Below, piece by piece: positions 34,286 through 42,194 of a stretch of 64,000 nt of DNA; position 1 is the stretch's first letter, and each line of letters starts with the position of its first letter. Source of the DNA: JAXDAY01 sp034679345. Lineage in GTDB: Bacteria > Eisenbacteria > RBG-16-71-46 > CAIMUX01 > VGJL01. The position numbers and the translations under genes are program-made. The notes under the pieces were generated by a model that worked only from the letters and a program-made list of their open reading frames with translations, ran no database searches and was not told the DNA's origin. The stretch spans positions 1-64,000 of the forward strand of contig JAXDAY010000030.1 in the NCBI GenBank assembly GCA_034679345.1, written 5' to 3'.

Positions 34286-35812
34286 GTCCCCGCGCCCCTT
34301 CTCGCGGCGCTCTCCGGCGCCCTGTCGGCGCTCGCCTTTCCCCCGGTGGGGCTCTGGCCGCTGGCGATCGCGGCGCCCCTGCCCCTTCTCTGGGCGCTCG
34401 AGACGATCCCGGGAGTCCGGCTCCGCCAGGCGTTCCTCTACGGCTGGCTCGGCGCGGCGACGCACTTCGCGCTGCTCCTCCACTGGATCCTCGCCCTGCC
34501 CGGCGAGGAGGTGACGATCCCGGGCCTCATGGTGCCGGCCCTGCTCTTCCTCGCCTCCTACCTGGGAGTCTACTTCGGCGCGGCCGCTGCGCTGGCCCAT
34601 GCGGGCCATCGTGGCATCGGGCTTCCGCTGGGCGCCGGGTATCCGCTCTTTGCGACACTCGCAGACGCTGCCCGGTCGCACGGAGAGCTGGCCTTTCCTT
34701 GGGGCTCGCTCGGCTACGCGCCGGTCGAGGCGACGGCCCTTCTCCAGTTCACCTCGGCGACAGGCTTCTGGGGGCTCGTCTTGTGGGGCTACGCCGTCGC
34801 CGGCCTCGCGCACGGCAGCCTGCGCGCGAAGTCGCGCCGGAGGATCGCGCTCGCTTCGGCGACGCTCGTGCTGGCCGTTGCGCCGTTCATCCACGGGGGG
34901 ATCCTCCTTTCCCGCAGCGGCGGAGACGGGATCGATGAAGGTCGAGGCATCGCGATCTCGATGATCCAGCCCAACACGAGCCGCACGATCAAATGGGATC
35001 CGCGCTACCGCGAGATCGTTGTGGGAGACCTCCTCGAGCGCACCCGCAAGGCCGCGCGCCTGCGCCCCGATCTGATCGTCTGGCCCGAGACCGCGGCGCC
35101 GATCGTCCTCCTGCAGGAGCCGGTCTATCTCGAGCAGGTGCAGGAGACGGTGCGCGCCGGGGGCGTGCCGCTTCTGGCCGGAACGCTCGATCACCGGCTC
35201 GTCCAGGGGATGTATGAGGCGCACAACTCCGCGGCTCTCTTCGACTCGGCCGGAAGGATCGTCGACCGTTACGACAAGCAGCGCCTCGTCCCGTTCTCCG
35301 AGCGGATGCCCTTCCCGAAGCTACTTCCTTGGCTCTCCAGCCTGAACTTCGGGCAATCCGACTTCACGCCCGGCCGCGAGAACGTCATCTTCCCCGTCGC
35401 GGGCGCTCGGATCGGCTGCCTCATCTGCTTCGAGAGCATCTTCACCGACCTCGCGCGCGAGTTCGTCGCCTCCGGCGCCGATCTTCTGGTCAACATCACC
35501 AACGACTTCTGGTTCGGCGACACGGCGGCCCCGATCCAGCACGCGGAAATGGCCGTCTTTCGCGCGGTCGAGACACGCACGCCCCTGCTGCGCTGCGCGA
35601 ACACGGGTATCTCGATGGTGGTCGACCGCTGGGGAAGGGTGCAGCGCGCGACCGACACGTTTGTCGAGGCGCGCATCGACGTGCGCGTCGAGCCCTCGCG
35701 GTCCGGCAGCTTCTACGTCCGCCATGGCGAGTGGTTCCTGCGCATTCTGATGGCCGCCGCGGGCGGTCTCTTCGTCGCCTGGGCCGTGGCGCGCATCCGG
35801 GGCAGGGGATGA
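34262..35812 (+). CDS. lnt: Apolipoprotein N-acyltransferase
   Basis: 516 residues. It adds the third acyl chain to lipoproteins at the inner membrane. Six or so N-terminal helices (about 10-215) precede a nitrilase-like periplasmic domain. The catalytic triad is E276 ('WPETAAP'), K339 ('YDKQRLVPF') and C389 ('CLICFE'), close to the positions in the model enzyme. A C-terminal helix ends the protein. ATG at 34262 is preferred to the in-frame TTG at 34253. No clear ribosome-binding site is seen. It overlaps the RlmI-like gene by 4 bases. Its presence means triacylated lipoproteins, in line with LolCD. Confidence 0.95.
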   Translation: MPRKRPGQVPAPLLAALSGALSALAFPPVGLWPLAIAAPLPLLWALETIPGVRLRQAFLYGWLGAATHFALLLHWILALPGEEVTIPGLMVPALLFLASYLGVYFGAAAALAHAGHRGIGLPLGAGYPLFATLADAARSHGELAFPWGSLGYAPVEATALLQFTSATGFWGLVLWGYAVAGLAHGSLRAKSRRRIALASATLVLAVAPFIHGGILLSRSGGDGIDEGRGIAISMIQPNTSRTIKWDPRYREIVVGDLLERTRKAARLRPDLIVWPETAAPIVLLQEPVYLEQVQETVRAGGVPLLAGTLDHRLVQGMYEAHNSAALFDSAGRIVDRYDKQRLVPFSERMPFPKLLPWLSSLNFGQSDFTPGRENVIFPVAGARIGCLICFESIFTDLAREFVASGADLLVNITNDFWFGDTAAPIQHAEMAVFRAVETRTPLLRCANTGISMVVDRWGRVQRATDTFVEARIDVRVEPSRSGSFYVRHGEWFLRILMAAAGGLFVAWAVARIRGRG

Positions 35813-37167
35813 GCCAAGCCCGCCACCGATTGATCCTCCGGCCGGGACGGGAAGCCTCCGTCCTGGGGCGGCATCCATGGATCTTCTCGGGCGCGGTCGA
35901 GACCGTCGAATCGCTCCCCGACGCGGTCGATGGGGAGATCTGCGACGTCCTCGACGCCCGCGGGCGTTGGCTGGCCCGCGGCACGCTCCAGAAGAGCTCG
36001 CAGATCATCTGCCGGATCCTCACCTTTCGCGACGAGCCGATCGATGCCGGCTTCTTCGGCAGGAGGTTCGAGGAGGCCCTCGCGCTGCGCCGCCAATGGA
36101 TCGACGTCGATCGCACCGACTCCTACCGTCTGGCCAACGCGGAGGCGGACCGGCTTCCGGGGTTGATCGTCGACCGCTATGCCGATTGCCTCGTCACGCA
36201 GTGCCTCACCTCCGGGATGGACCGGCTGCTCGAGCTCTGGTGCGACGCTCTCGAGGAGCGTTTCCACCCGCGCGTGATCGTCGATCGAGGCGATCGCGGA
36301 ACGCGGGACGCCGCGGTCGCGGGACGGCGCACGGCGATTCGCGGGACGATGCCGGAGGGCCCGGTTTGGATCCGCGAGGAGGGGCTTCGGTTCCGTGTGA
36401 GCCTCGACCTGGGGCAGAAGACCGGATTCTATCTCGATCAGAGGGAGAACCGGCTCCTCGTGCGCTCCCTCGCCGGGGGCAAGAGGGTGCTGAACGGCTT
36501 CGCCTACACCGGCGGTTTCGGCGTGGCCGCGGGAGCCGGGGGCGCCGAGAGCGTCGTGCAAGTCGAGTCGAGCGCGTGGGCACTGGACGAGGCACGGGTC
36601 CACTGGCGCGAGAACTCCCTCGCCCCCGATTCCGTGGAGTTCGTGCGAGATGATCTCTTCCGCTACCTGCGCGGACCCTGCGGGCCCTTCGATCTCATCG
36701 TTCTCGACCCGCCGCCTTACGCGAAGGACCGGGCGAGCGTGGATCGCGCCGCGCGAGCCTACAAGGACCTGAACCTCTGGGGCCTTCGCCGGCTGCGTCC
36801 CGGGGGCCTCCTCCTGAGCTTCTCCTGCTCGCAGCATATTGGTGTGGACCTCTTCCAGAAGATTCTCTTCGGCGCCGCGCTGGACGCCCGGGCCTCCTGC
36901 CAGTGGATTCGCAGACTCGGACCCGCGGCCGATCACCCGGTCCACCTCGACCATCCGCAGGGCGAGTATCTGAAGGGTTTCCTCCTGCGTCTGATCGAAC
37001 GAGACGATTCGGCCCCGCGCGGGGGTCGTGGAGATGCAGGCTCAGCGGCGGCGGAGGATCGCGGCGCTGCCGATCAAAGCCATGAGGGGCTCAACCGAGG
37101 CGCGGTAGCGCATCGAGACGACATAGACGAGAGCGAGAAGCCCGGTCAGGACGATCGCCACGAGTGA
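35809..37167 (+). CDS. RlmI-like class I rRNA (cytosine-C5) methyltransferase with a spurious-looking C-terminal tail
   Basis: 452 residues. The N-terminal PUA-like domain ('LGRHPWIFSGAV') and central EEHEE region are followed by a Rossmann methyltransferase. 'DLGQKTGFYLDQRENR' and 'VLNGFAYTGGFGV' form the SAM pocket, and 'LDPPPYAK' is the target-base motif. RlmI methylates 23S rRNA in Escherichia coli. Family members end at about 395-400 residues, near 'LLRLIERDD' here. The remaining ~50 residues are polar and lie antisense to the end of the next gene (126-base overlap, 37042-37167). The natural stop may have been lost. Starts in the lnt stop (ATGA). Confidence 0.85.
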   Translation: MSQARHRLILRPGREASVLGRHPWIFSGAVETVESLPDAVDGEICDVLDARGRWLARGTLQKSSQIICRILTFRDEPIDAGFFGRRFEEALALRRQWIDVDRTDSYRLANAEADRLPGLIVDRYADCLVTQCLTSGMDRLLELWCDALEERFHPRVIVDRGDRGTRDAAVAGRRTAIRGTMPEGPVWIREEGLRFRVSLDLGQKTGFYLDQRENRLLVRSLAGGKRVLNGFAYTGGFGVAAGAGGAESVVQVESSAWALDEARVHWRENSLAPDSVEFVRDDLFRYLRGPCGPFDLIVLDPPPYAKDRASVDRAARAYKDLNLWGLRRLRPGGLLLSFSCSQHIGVDLFQKILFGAALDARASCQWIRRLGPAADHPVHLDHPQGEYLKGFLLRLIERDDSAPRGGRGDAGSAAAEDRGAADQSHEGLNRGAVAHRDDIDESEKPGQDDRHE

Positions 37168-38337
37168 GAGATCGCGAATCGCCCCTCGGGCGCGGCGCAG
37201 GCCGGCTCCGAAGGCGACGAGAAGCGCGGTGTAGGAGACGACGAAGATCGCCGCGACCCATGGGGGATAGCCGCGAAAGAGATAGGGGCGAAAGAAGACG
37301 AAGGCGGCGAGCTTTCGTCCCACTCCCTTGAGCAGCGCGCCGGGCTGATTCCTCCAGTGCTCGATTCCCTCGGCATAGAAGGCGCGGTCGCGTTCGATCT
37401 CGGACATCCCCCTCAGGCGCGCCTGCTCCTGCTCGGGCATCCGGCGAAAGATCCGCTCCAGGGGGGGGATGCCTCCGCCGTATCGGGGATCGTTTCCGAT
37501 CGCGAAGTTGAATCCGCCGTTGGTCGCGATCGGCACGAGCGCGCCGTGGACGCGGTAGTTCCGCGCGGTCCAGGGCATGGCGGAGATCCCGGCCACGGCC
37601 GAGGCGATCAGTATCCCTGCGGCGAGCCCCCGCCGCGAGGTCGCCGGGCGCGCGAGGAGCACGGCCGCCCAGGCCGCCCAGATCACCCCGAAGGTGGGAC
37701 GCACATGCAGTCCAGCTCCCAGGAGGAGCCCCGCGACCGCCCATCGGCGGATCGGCGCTGGACCGGATCTCGCGGCCGATGCCAGGATGGTCGCCAGGGC
37801 GAGGAGAAGCCATCCCTCGAGGACGGCCGTGTTTGTCACGGCGGCCTGTCCGATGGCAGGTGGATAGAGGGCCCATGCGAGGGCGGCGAGCTGCGGGGCG
37901 CGCGAGCCGGTCCTGGGCGCTGCTCCCGGTTCCGCGGCCACGAGAGAGGCGGTGAGCATCCCGATCAGCCACGCCGTGGCGCCGCCGAGAAGCGCGTTCA
38001 GGATCTGCGCAAGGATCATCGCCGTCCTGTCCGCGCCCCCGGCGAGCTCGAGGAATCCCGCGAGGACTGCGGGGTAGAGGGGAGGAACGAACGAGCCGAC
38101 GACCGGCCCGGGGAAGAGGCCGTACCAGTCGAACCCGAAGCCGTTTCCATCGACGAGGCTGTGCGCGTGCGCCCAGTGCTCGTTCTGGGGCGTCGTGACC
38201 CCCAGGGCGTTCAGCACGAGGCAGGCGGCAACGCGCGCGAGGACGGCGATGAGGAAGATCCACGCAAGATTCGGGAGCGGAAGCCGGGCGGCCGCGCGGG
38301 AGCGCGCGTGGAGTCGGTCCGCGTCGCTCGCTCCCAT
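37042..38337 (-). CDS. GT-C type membrane glycosyltransferase (ArnT/PMT-like)
   Basis: 431 residues with about nine or ten membrane helices. Its topology, the acidic loop after the first helix ('TTPQNEHWAHAHSLVDG'), 'PPLYPAVLAGF' and 'WTARNYRVHGALVPIATNGGFNFAIGN' (here in two blocks) fit the ArnT/PMT-like family that transfers sugars from polyprenyl phosphate on the periplasmic side. Such proteins are common near surface-polysaccharide and protein-glycosylation genes. Start ATG 38337 has GGAGG upstream. A paralogue of the same kind is at 40896-42194. It overlaps rlmI-like by 126 bases at its 3' end, and its acceptor is unknown. Confidence 0.72.
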   Translation of the reverse strand: MGASDADRLHARSRAAARLPLPNLAWIFLIAVLARVAACLVLNALGVTTPQNEHWAHAHSLVDGNGFGFDWYGLFPGPVVGSFVPPLYPAVLAGFLELAGGADRTAMILAQILNALLGGATAWLIGMLTASLVAAEPGAAPRTGSRAPQLAALAWALYPPAIGQAAVTNTAVLEGWLLLALATILASAARSGPAPIRRWAVAGLLLGAGLHVRPTFGVIWAAWAAVLLARPATSRRGLAAGILIASAVAGISAMPWTARNYRVHGALVPIATNGGFNFAIGNDPRYGGGIPPLERIFRRMPEQEQARLRGMSEIERDRAFYAEGIEHWRNQPGALLKGVGRKLAAFVFFRPYLFRGYPPWVAAIFVVSYTALLVAFGAGLRRARGAIRDLSLVAIVLTGLLALVYVVSMRYRASVEPLMALIGSAAILRRR

Positions 38338-38472
38338 CGATTCCTACCTCCAGTCGCGGGGCGCGGTGGCGCGCGACCCCATCCGGGCTGATGGGGAAGG
38401 TAGCAGCCCGGGGGCGGCCTATCCAGAAGATGCGCGGGGGCGCTCTGCGTCGAAGGATCGCGGGGGATCGCC

Positions 38473-39123
38473 GTGAACGCGCGGAACCGGGCGAGGATTC
38501 CGCGTACCGAGGAGCGGATCTTTCCGGCAGCGAGGCGCATCGAGGATCGGATGCTATCCGAGCACTGGGCGCGCTACCGCTTCGTTGCGCCCCTTCTGGA
38601 GGGGAGAGTGCTCGACATCGCATGCGGCACCGGATACGGGACGCGGGAAGCGGCGCGGACGCCCGCGGTGCGCGAGATCGTGGGGATCGATCGTTCGGAG
38701 GCGGCGATCGCCTGGGCGGGTCGTTACTATCCTGACGCGAAGGTTCGCCATGGCCGGGTCGACCTCGAACGCGCCGGCTGGTGGAGCGATCTTGGGCGCT
38801 TCGATCGCGTGCTGGCCTTCGAGATCGTCGAGCACCTGAGCGATGACCGCCACCTGATCGACGGCATCGCCCGCGTGCTCCGTCCCAGGGGGATTGCCTG
38901 GATCTCGACCCCGCTGGGGCGGGGCAGGGGCCGTCGGACTCAGGATCCGTTTCACGCCCATCAGCTCCTGCGATCGGAGGTCGCCGCGCTCTTCGATCCG
39001 CGCCGCTGGCGCGTCCGCTTCTACGGCCAGATCCACGATTGGATCGAACCGTGGGTCCCGGGGCGCAGGTACGCTACCATCCTCGCGCGGGCGGAGCGTC
39101 CGGAGGAGCCGGGAGAAACATGA
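38473..39123 (+). CDS. Class I SAM-dependent methyltransferase
   Basis: 216 residues. The SAM-binding motif I is 'VLDIACGTGYGTREAAR' near 46-62, with Asp in 'VGIDRSEAAI' as motif II and 'VLAFEIVEHLSDDRHLIDGI' (methyltransferase 11-like) as motif IV. Substrate unknown. Since the flanking genes encode membrane glycosyltransferases, a lipid-linked sugar or glycan is possible, but this is only a guess. GTG start at 38473. It overlaps asd by 4 bases (ATGA). The 135-base divergent gap before it holds no clear promoter. Confidence 0.72.
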   Translation: MNARNRARIPRTEERIFPAARRIEDRMLSEHWARYRFVAPLLEGRVLDIACGTGYGTREAARTPAVREIVGIDRSEAAIAWAGRYYPDAKVRHGRVDLERAGWWSDLGRFDRVLAFEIVEHLSDDRHLIDGIARVLRPRGIAWISTPLGRGRGRRTQDPFHAHQLLRSEVAALFDPRRWRVRFYGQIHDWIEPWVPGRRYATILARAERPEEPGET

Positions 39124-40148
39124 ACCATCAAGGGTGGAAGATCGGAATCGTCGGCGTGACGGGAGCCGTTGGGCGAACGATGGCCCGCTGCCTCTCGGAA
39201 GTCGAGCTACCCGCGCGGGAGGTGAGAGGCTTCGCGCGGCCTCGCTCCGCCGGAGCGATCGTGAGTTGCCCCGCAGCCGCCGGGGGCGTCGTGACCGTCG
39301 AGCCGCTCGCGAGGGAGCGGCTCTTCGATCTCGATCTCGTGCTCCTATCGGCGGGCGCGGAGGTGAGCCGTTCATGGGTCCCCGAGATCGCCGCGAGAGG
39401 GATCTGGGCGATCGACAACTCGAGCGCCTTCCGGATGGATCCGGCCGTCCCGCTGATCGTGCCCGAGGTGAATGGCGCGACGCTCCCGTCCTCGCGCGGC
39501 GCGATCGCGAATCCCAACTGCTCCACGATCCAGATGGTCCTCGCCCTCGCCCCGCTCGAGCGCGCCTTCGGCCTGCGCCGGGTCCACGTCGTCACCTTCC
39601 AGTCCGTCTCGGGCCGCGGACAGAAGGGAATCGACGCTCTTCGCGCCGAGCGCTCCGGCGCGGCTCCGGGGAACGACGCGTTCCCCCACCCGATCGATGC
39701 GAACGTGATCCCGCAGTGCGACCGGTTCCTGGAGGACGGCTTCACCAAGGAAGAGGAGAAGATGATCCGTGAGACGCGGCGCATCCTCGCTCTCCCCGAG
39801 CTTCCGATCCATCCGACCTGCGCGCGGGTACCGGTGGAGGTGAGCCACAGCGAGGCGGTCCATGTGACCCTCGCGCGTCCGGCCGGGGCGGAAGAGGTGC
39901 GCGCTTGCCTCGCCGCCGCGCCGGGGCTGCGCGTGCTCGATGAGCCGGCATCCGGCCTTTACCCGACGCCGCGGGCGGCGGCTGGCACGAACGATGTCTG
40001 GGTCGGCCGAATCCGCAGGGATCGCAGCGATCCCACGGTCGTCGAGATGTGGGTGGTCGCCGACAATCTCCGCAAGGGCGCGGCCTGGAACGCCGTTCAG
40101 ATTGCGCGGCTCGCGCACGAGCGCGAGGGGGCGCATGCCCGTCTATAG
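39120..40148 (+). CDS. asd: Aspartate-semialdehyde dehydrogenase
   Basis: 342 residues. It reduces aspartyl phosphate to the semialdehyde that feeds DapA (31-34 kb of the window) and the threonine branch. The NADP loop is 'GIVGVTGAVGRTM', the nucleophile Cys134 is in 'NPNCSTIQM', and 'VHVVTFQSVSGRGQKGID' contains the Gln and Arg for substrate binding. ATG at 39120 follows GGAGAAAC and overlaps the stop of the methyltransferase. It overlaps truA by 14 bases. It is the only aspartate-family gene not next to dapFAB. Confidence 0.95.
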   Translation: MNHQGWKIGIVGVTGAVGRTMARCLSEVELPAREVRGFARPRSAGAIVSCPAAAGGVVTVEPLARERLFDLDLVLLSAGAEVSRSWVPEIAARGIWAIDNSSAFRMDPAVPLIVPEVNGATLPSSRGAIANPNCSTIQMVLALAPLERAFGLRRVHVVTFQSVSGRGQKGIDALRAERSGAAPGNDAFPHPIDANVIPQCDRFLEDGFTKEEEKMIRETRRILALPELPIHPTCARVPVEVSHSEAVHVTLARPAGAEEVRACLAAAPGLRVLDEPASGLYPTPRAAAGTNDVWVGRIRRDRSDPTVVEMWVVADNLRKGAAWNAVQIARLAHEREGAHARL

Positions 40149-40899
40149 GCTGCTCGTCGAGTACGACGGCGCTTGCTTTCACGGCTGGCAGGTTCAGCCC
40201 CAGGTCCGCACCGTGCAGGGCGAGCTCGAACGCGCCTTGACAATTCTTGCCCGCACGAACGTCGTCATCGCCGCCGCTGGAAGGACCGATCGCGGGGTGC
40301 ACGCGCGGGGGCAGGTCGCCTCATTCGCCTTTGACGAGCTGATTCCTACCGATCGCTGGATGCGCGGCGTGAACGGGATCTGCGGACCCGATCTGCGCGT
40401 GCACCTCCTCGAGGAGGCCCCTGAGGACTTCCACGCGCGCCACCGGGCCCGATGGAGGCTCTACCGCTATCGAATCGCCCTCACGCGAGGTCCGCTCGCG
40501 CGGGCGAGGAGCTGGTCGCTTCCTCACGCGCCCGGGTTGCCGCGACTGCGCGAGGCATGCGCTTCCGTGGTCGGACGCCATGACTTCAGCGCCTTTGCCA
40601 ACGCGAGCCCCGACGCGGCGGAACCCGTCTGCGAAGTTCAGTCGGCCGAGTGGGAGGCGAGCGCCGAAGGGTACGTCTTCACGATCCGTGGTGATCGCTT
40701 CCTCTACAAGATGGTGCGCACGATGGTGGGGACCTTGGTCCGCGAGGCGTCCCGCGGCGGCGGCGGAGAGGCGGTGGCGGCCGTCCTGGACTCTCGCGAT
40801 CGCCGGCGCGCCGCAGCGCCCGCCCCCGCGTGGGGACTCACGCTGGAAGCCGTCGGGTACGATCCGCCGTGGCCCGATCGCCCTCCGTTCGCCGGATGA
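40135..40899 (+). CDS. truA: tRNA pseudouridine(38-40) synthase TruA
   Basis: 254 residues. It makes pseudouridine in the anticodon arm. The catalytic Asp is D52 in 'AAGRTDRGVHARGQ', and the later 'GDRFLYKMVRTMVGTLV' is the C-terminal TruA signature. The start ATG at 40135 has GCGAGGGGG before it and lies 14 bases inside asd. Its stop overlaps the next start (ATGA). Confidence 0.95.
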   Translation: MPVYRLLVEYDGACFHGWQVQPQVRTVQGELERALTILARTNVVIAAAGRTDRGVHARGQVASFAFDELIPTDRWMRGVNGICGPDLRVHLLEEAPEDFHARHRARWRLYRYRIALTRGPLARARSWSLPHAPGLPRLREACASVVGRHDFSAFANASPDAAEPVCEVQSAEWEASAEGYVFTIRGDRFLYKMVRTMVGTLVREASRGGGGEAVAAVLDSRDRRRAAAPAPAWGLTLEAVGYDPPWPDRPPFAG

Positions 40900-42194
40900 G
40901 GCGGAACCCGGCCATGAGGGGGCGCGAAGCGCGAAACTGGGTCCGACCGCTGGCGTGGATCTTTGCGGGCGCCTTCGCTGTCCGCCTGTTGTTTCTCCTG
41001 CTGTTGCCGCGGCTCGGGATCGATCCGCTCGGGAATCCCGACGCGGCGCAATACGACATGCTGGGCTCGGCGCTCGCGGCCGGCCGGGGATTCGCTCCCG
41101 ATGCGCGCAACGCGACGGAGGCGCTCTTCCGTCCGCCCCTCTACCCCGCGTTTCTCGCGGGAGTGTATGGCGTGGCGGGCCGCTCGATCCACGCGGTCCT
41201 GATTCTGCAGGCGCTCTTCGGCGCCGGCGCGGCGGTGATCGCCGCATCGATCGCGCGACCGCGGTTCGGGGGCCGGGCGGCATGGATCGCCGGAGGTATC
41301 CTCGCGATCCACCCCCTCATGATCCTCCCCGGAGGCGAGCTGCTCACCGAGTCGCTCTTCATCCTGCTCTATCTTGGAGGCTTCCTCGCCGTCTCGCGCG
41401 CGCTCGACTCGCGGGGCCGAGAGGGGATCGGTCATTCCGCGGCCGCGGGGCTCCTCTTCGGCCTGGCGGCGCTCGCCCGCCCCACTCCTCTCGCGGCGAT
41501 CCCCATTCTGGCGGCGGGGCTCGCCTGGGCCGCGCGACCCGCCTTCGGTCGAGCCGGCCTTGCCCGCGCGGGGGCCTTGATGGCGGCGGCGTTCGTCGCG
41601 ATCGCGCCCTGGATCCTCACCACGCACGCGCGGCACCACGCGTGGGTGCCGATCGCGACCACGGGGGAGTTCACCCTCTACCTCGGCAACGCGCCCGGTT
41701 GGGCGGAGAGAGTCTTCATCGAGGGTGAGTCGCCGGCCGGCCAGGAGTGGGATCTGGATCGCTACAGGGAAATACCCCAGACGCCTCCGGGGGGCTTCGC
41801 GCAGAAGGCGCGCCGGATCATCCGCGAGGACCCGGGACGGTTCGCCCGGCTGACAGCGATCCGCGCAGGCCGGTTCCTGAAGCTGGTTCCAGAATCGAGG
41901 GGCAGCGCGCCGCGGCGAGCCGTCGCGTACCTCGGATACACGATCTTCTTCCCCCTGGGAGTGGTCGGGTGGCTGCTGGCGGCGCGCCGGCGCGATCGTC
42001 TGGCGCTGCTCCTGATCCCTGTCTTCGCGGCGATGATCCTCATCCACGCGGTCTCGATCCCGAGCATCCGCTATCGCGTCGCCCTGATCGACGCGCTCCT
42101 GCCGGTGTTCGCGGGGATGATCCTCTCGGAGATCTGGGTCAGGGCGCGAGGAAGATCCGCCGCTGGATCCGCTCCGCTCCAGCCTCGATCGTGA
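40896..42194 (+). CDS. GT-C type membrane glycosyltransferase (ArnT/PMT-like), second copy
   Basis: 432 residues with about ten helices. 'FRPPLYPAFLAGVYG', a first loop with Asp-Ala-Ala ('GNPDAAQYDMLGSAL'), 'GLLFGLAALARPTPL' and 'APWILTTHARHHAWVPIATTGEF' follow the same order as in the gene at 37042-38337. The two are paralogues. The protein would use a polyprenyl-linked sugar at the outer face of the inner membrane. Starts in the truA stop. Its last 56 bases overlap the end of the fibronectin-repeat gene on the other strand. Confidence 0.7.
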   Translation: MRRNPAMRGREARNWVRPLAWIFAGAFAVRLLFLLLLPRLGIDPLGNPDAAQYDMLGSALAAGRGFAPDARNATEALFRPPLYPAFLAGVYGVAGRSIHAVLILQALFGAGAAVIAASIARPRFGGRAAWIAGGILAIHPLMILPGGELLTESLFILLYLGGFLAVSRALDSRGREGIGHSAAAGLLFGLAALARPTPLAAIPILAAGLAWAARPAFGRAGLARAGALMAAAFVAIAPWILTTHARHHAWVPIATTGEFTLYLGNAPGWAERVFIEGESPAGQEWDLDRYREIPQTPPGGFAQKARRIIREDPGRFARLTAIRAGRFLKLVPESRGSAPRRAVAYLGYTIFFPLGVVGWLLAARRRDRLALLLIPVFAAMILIHAVSIPSIRYRVALIDALLPVFAGMILSEIWVRARGRSAAGSAPLQPRS

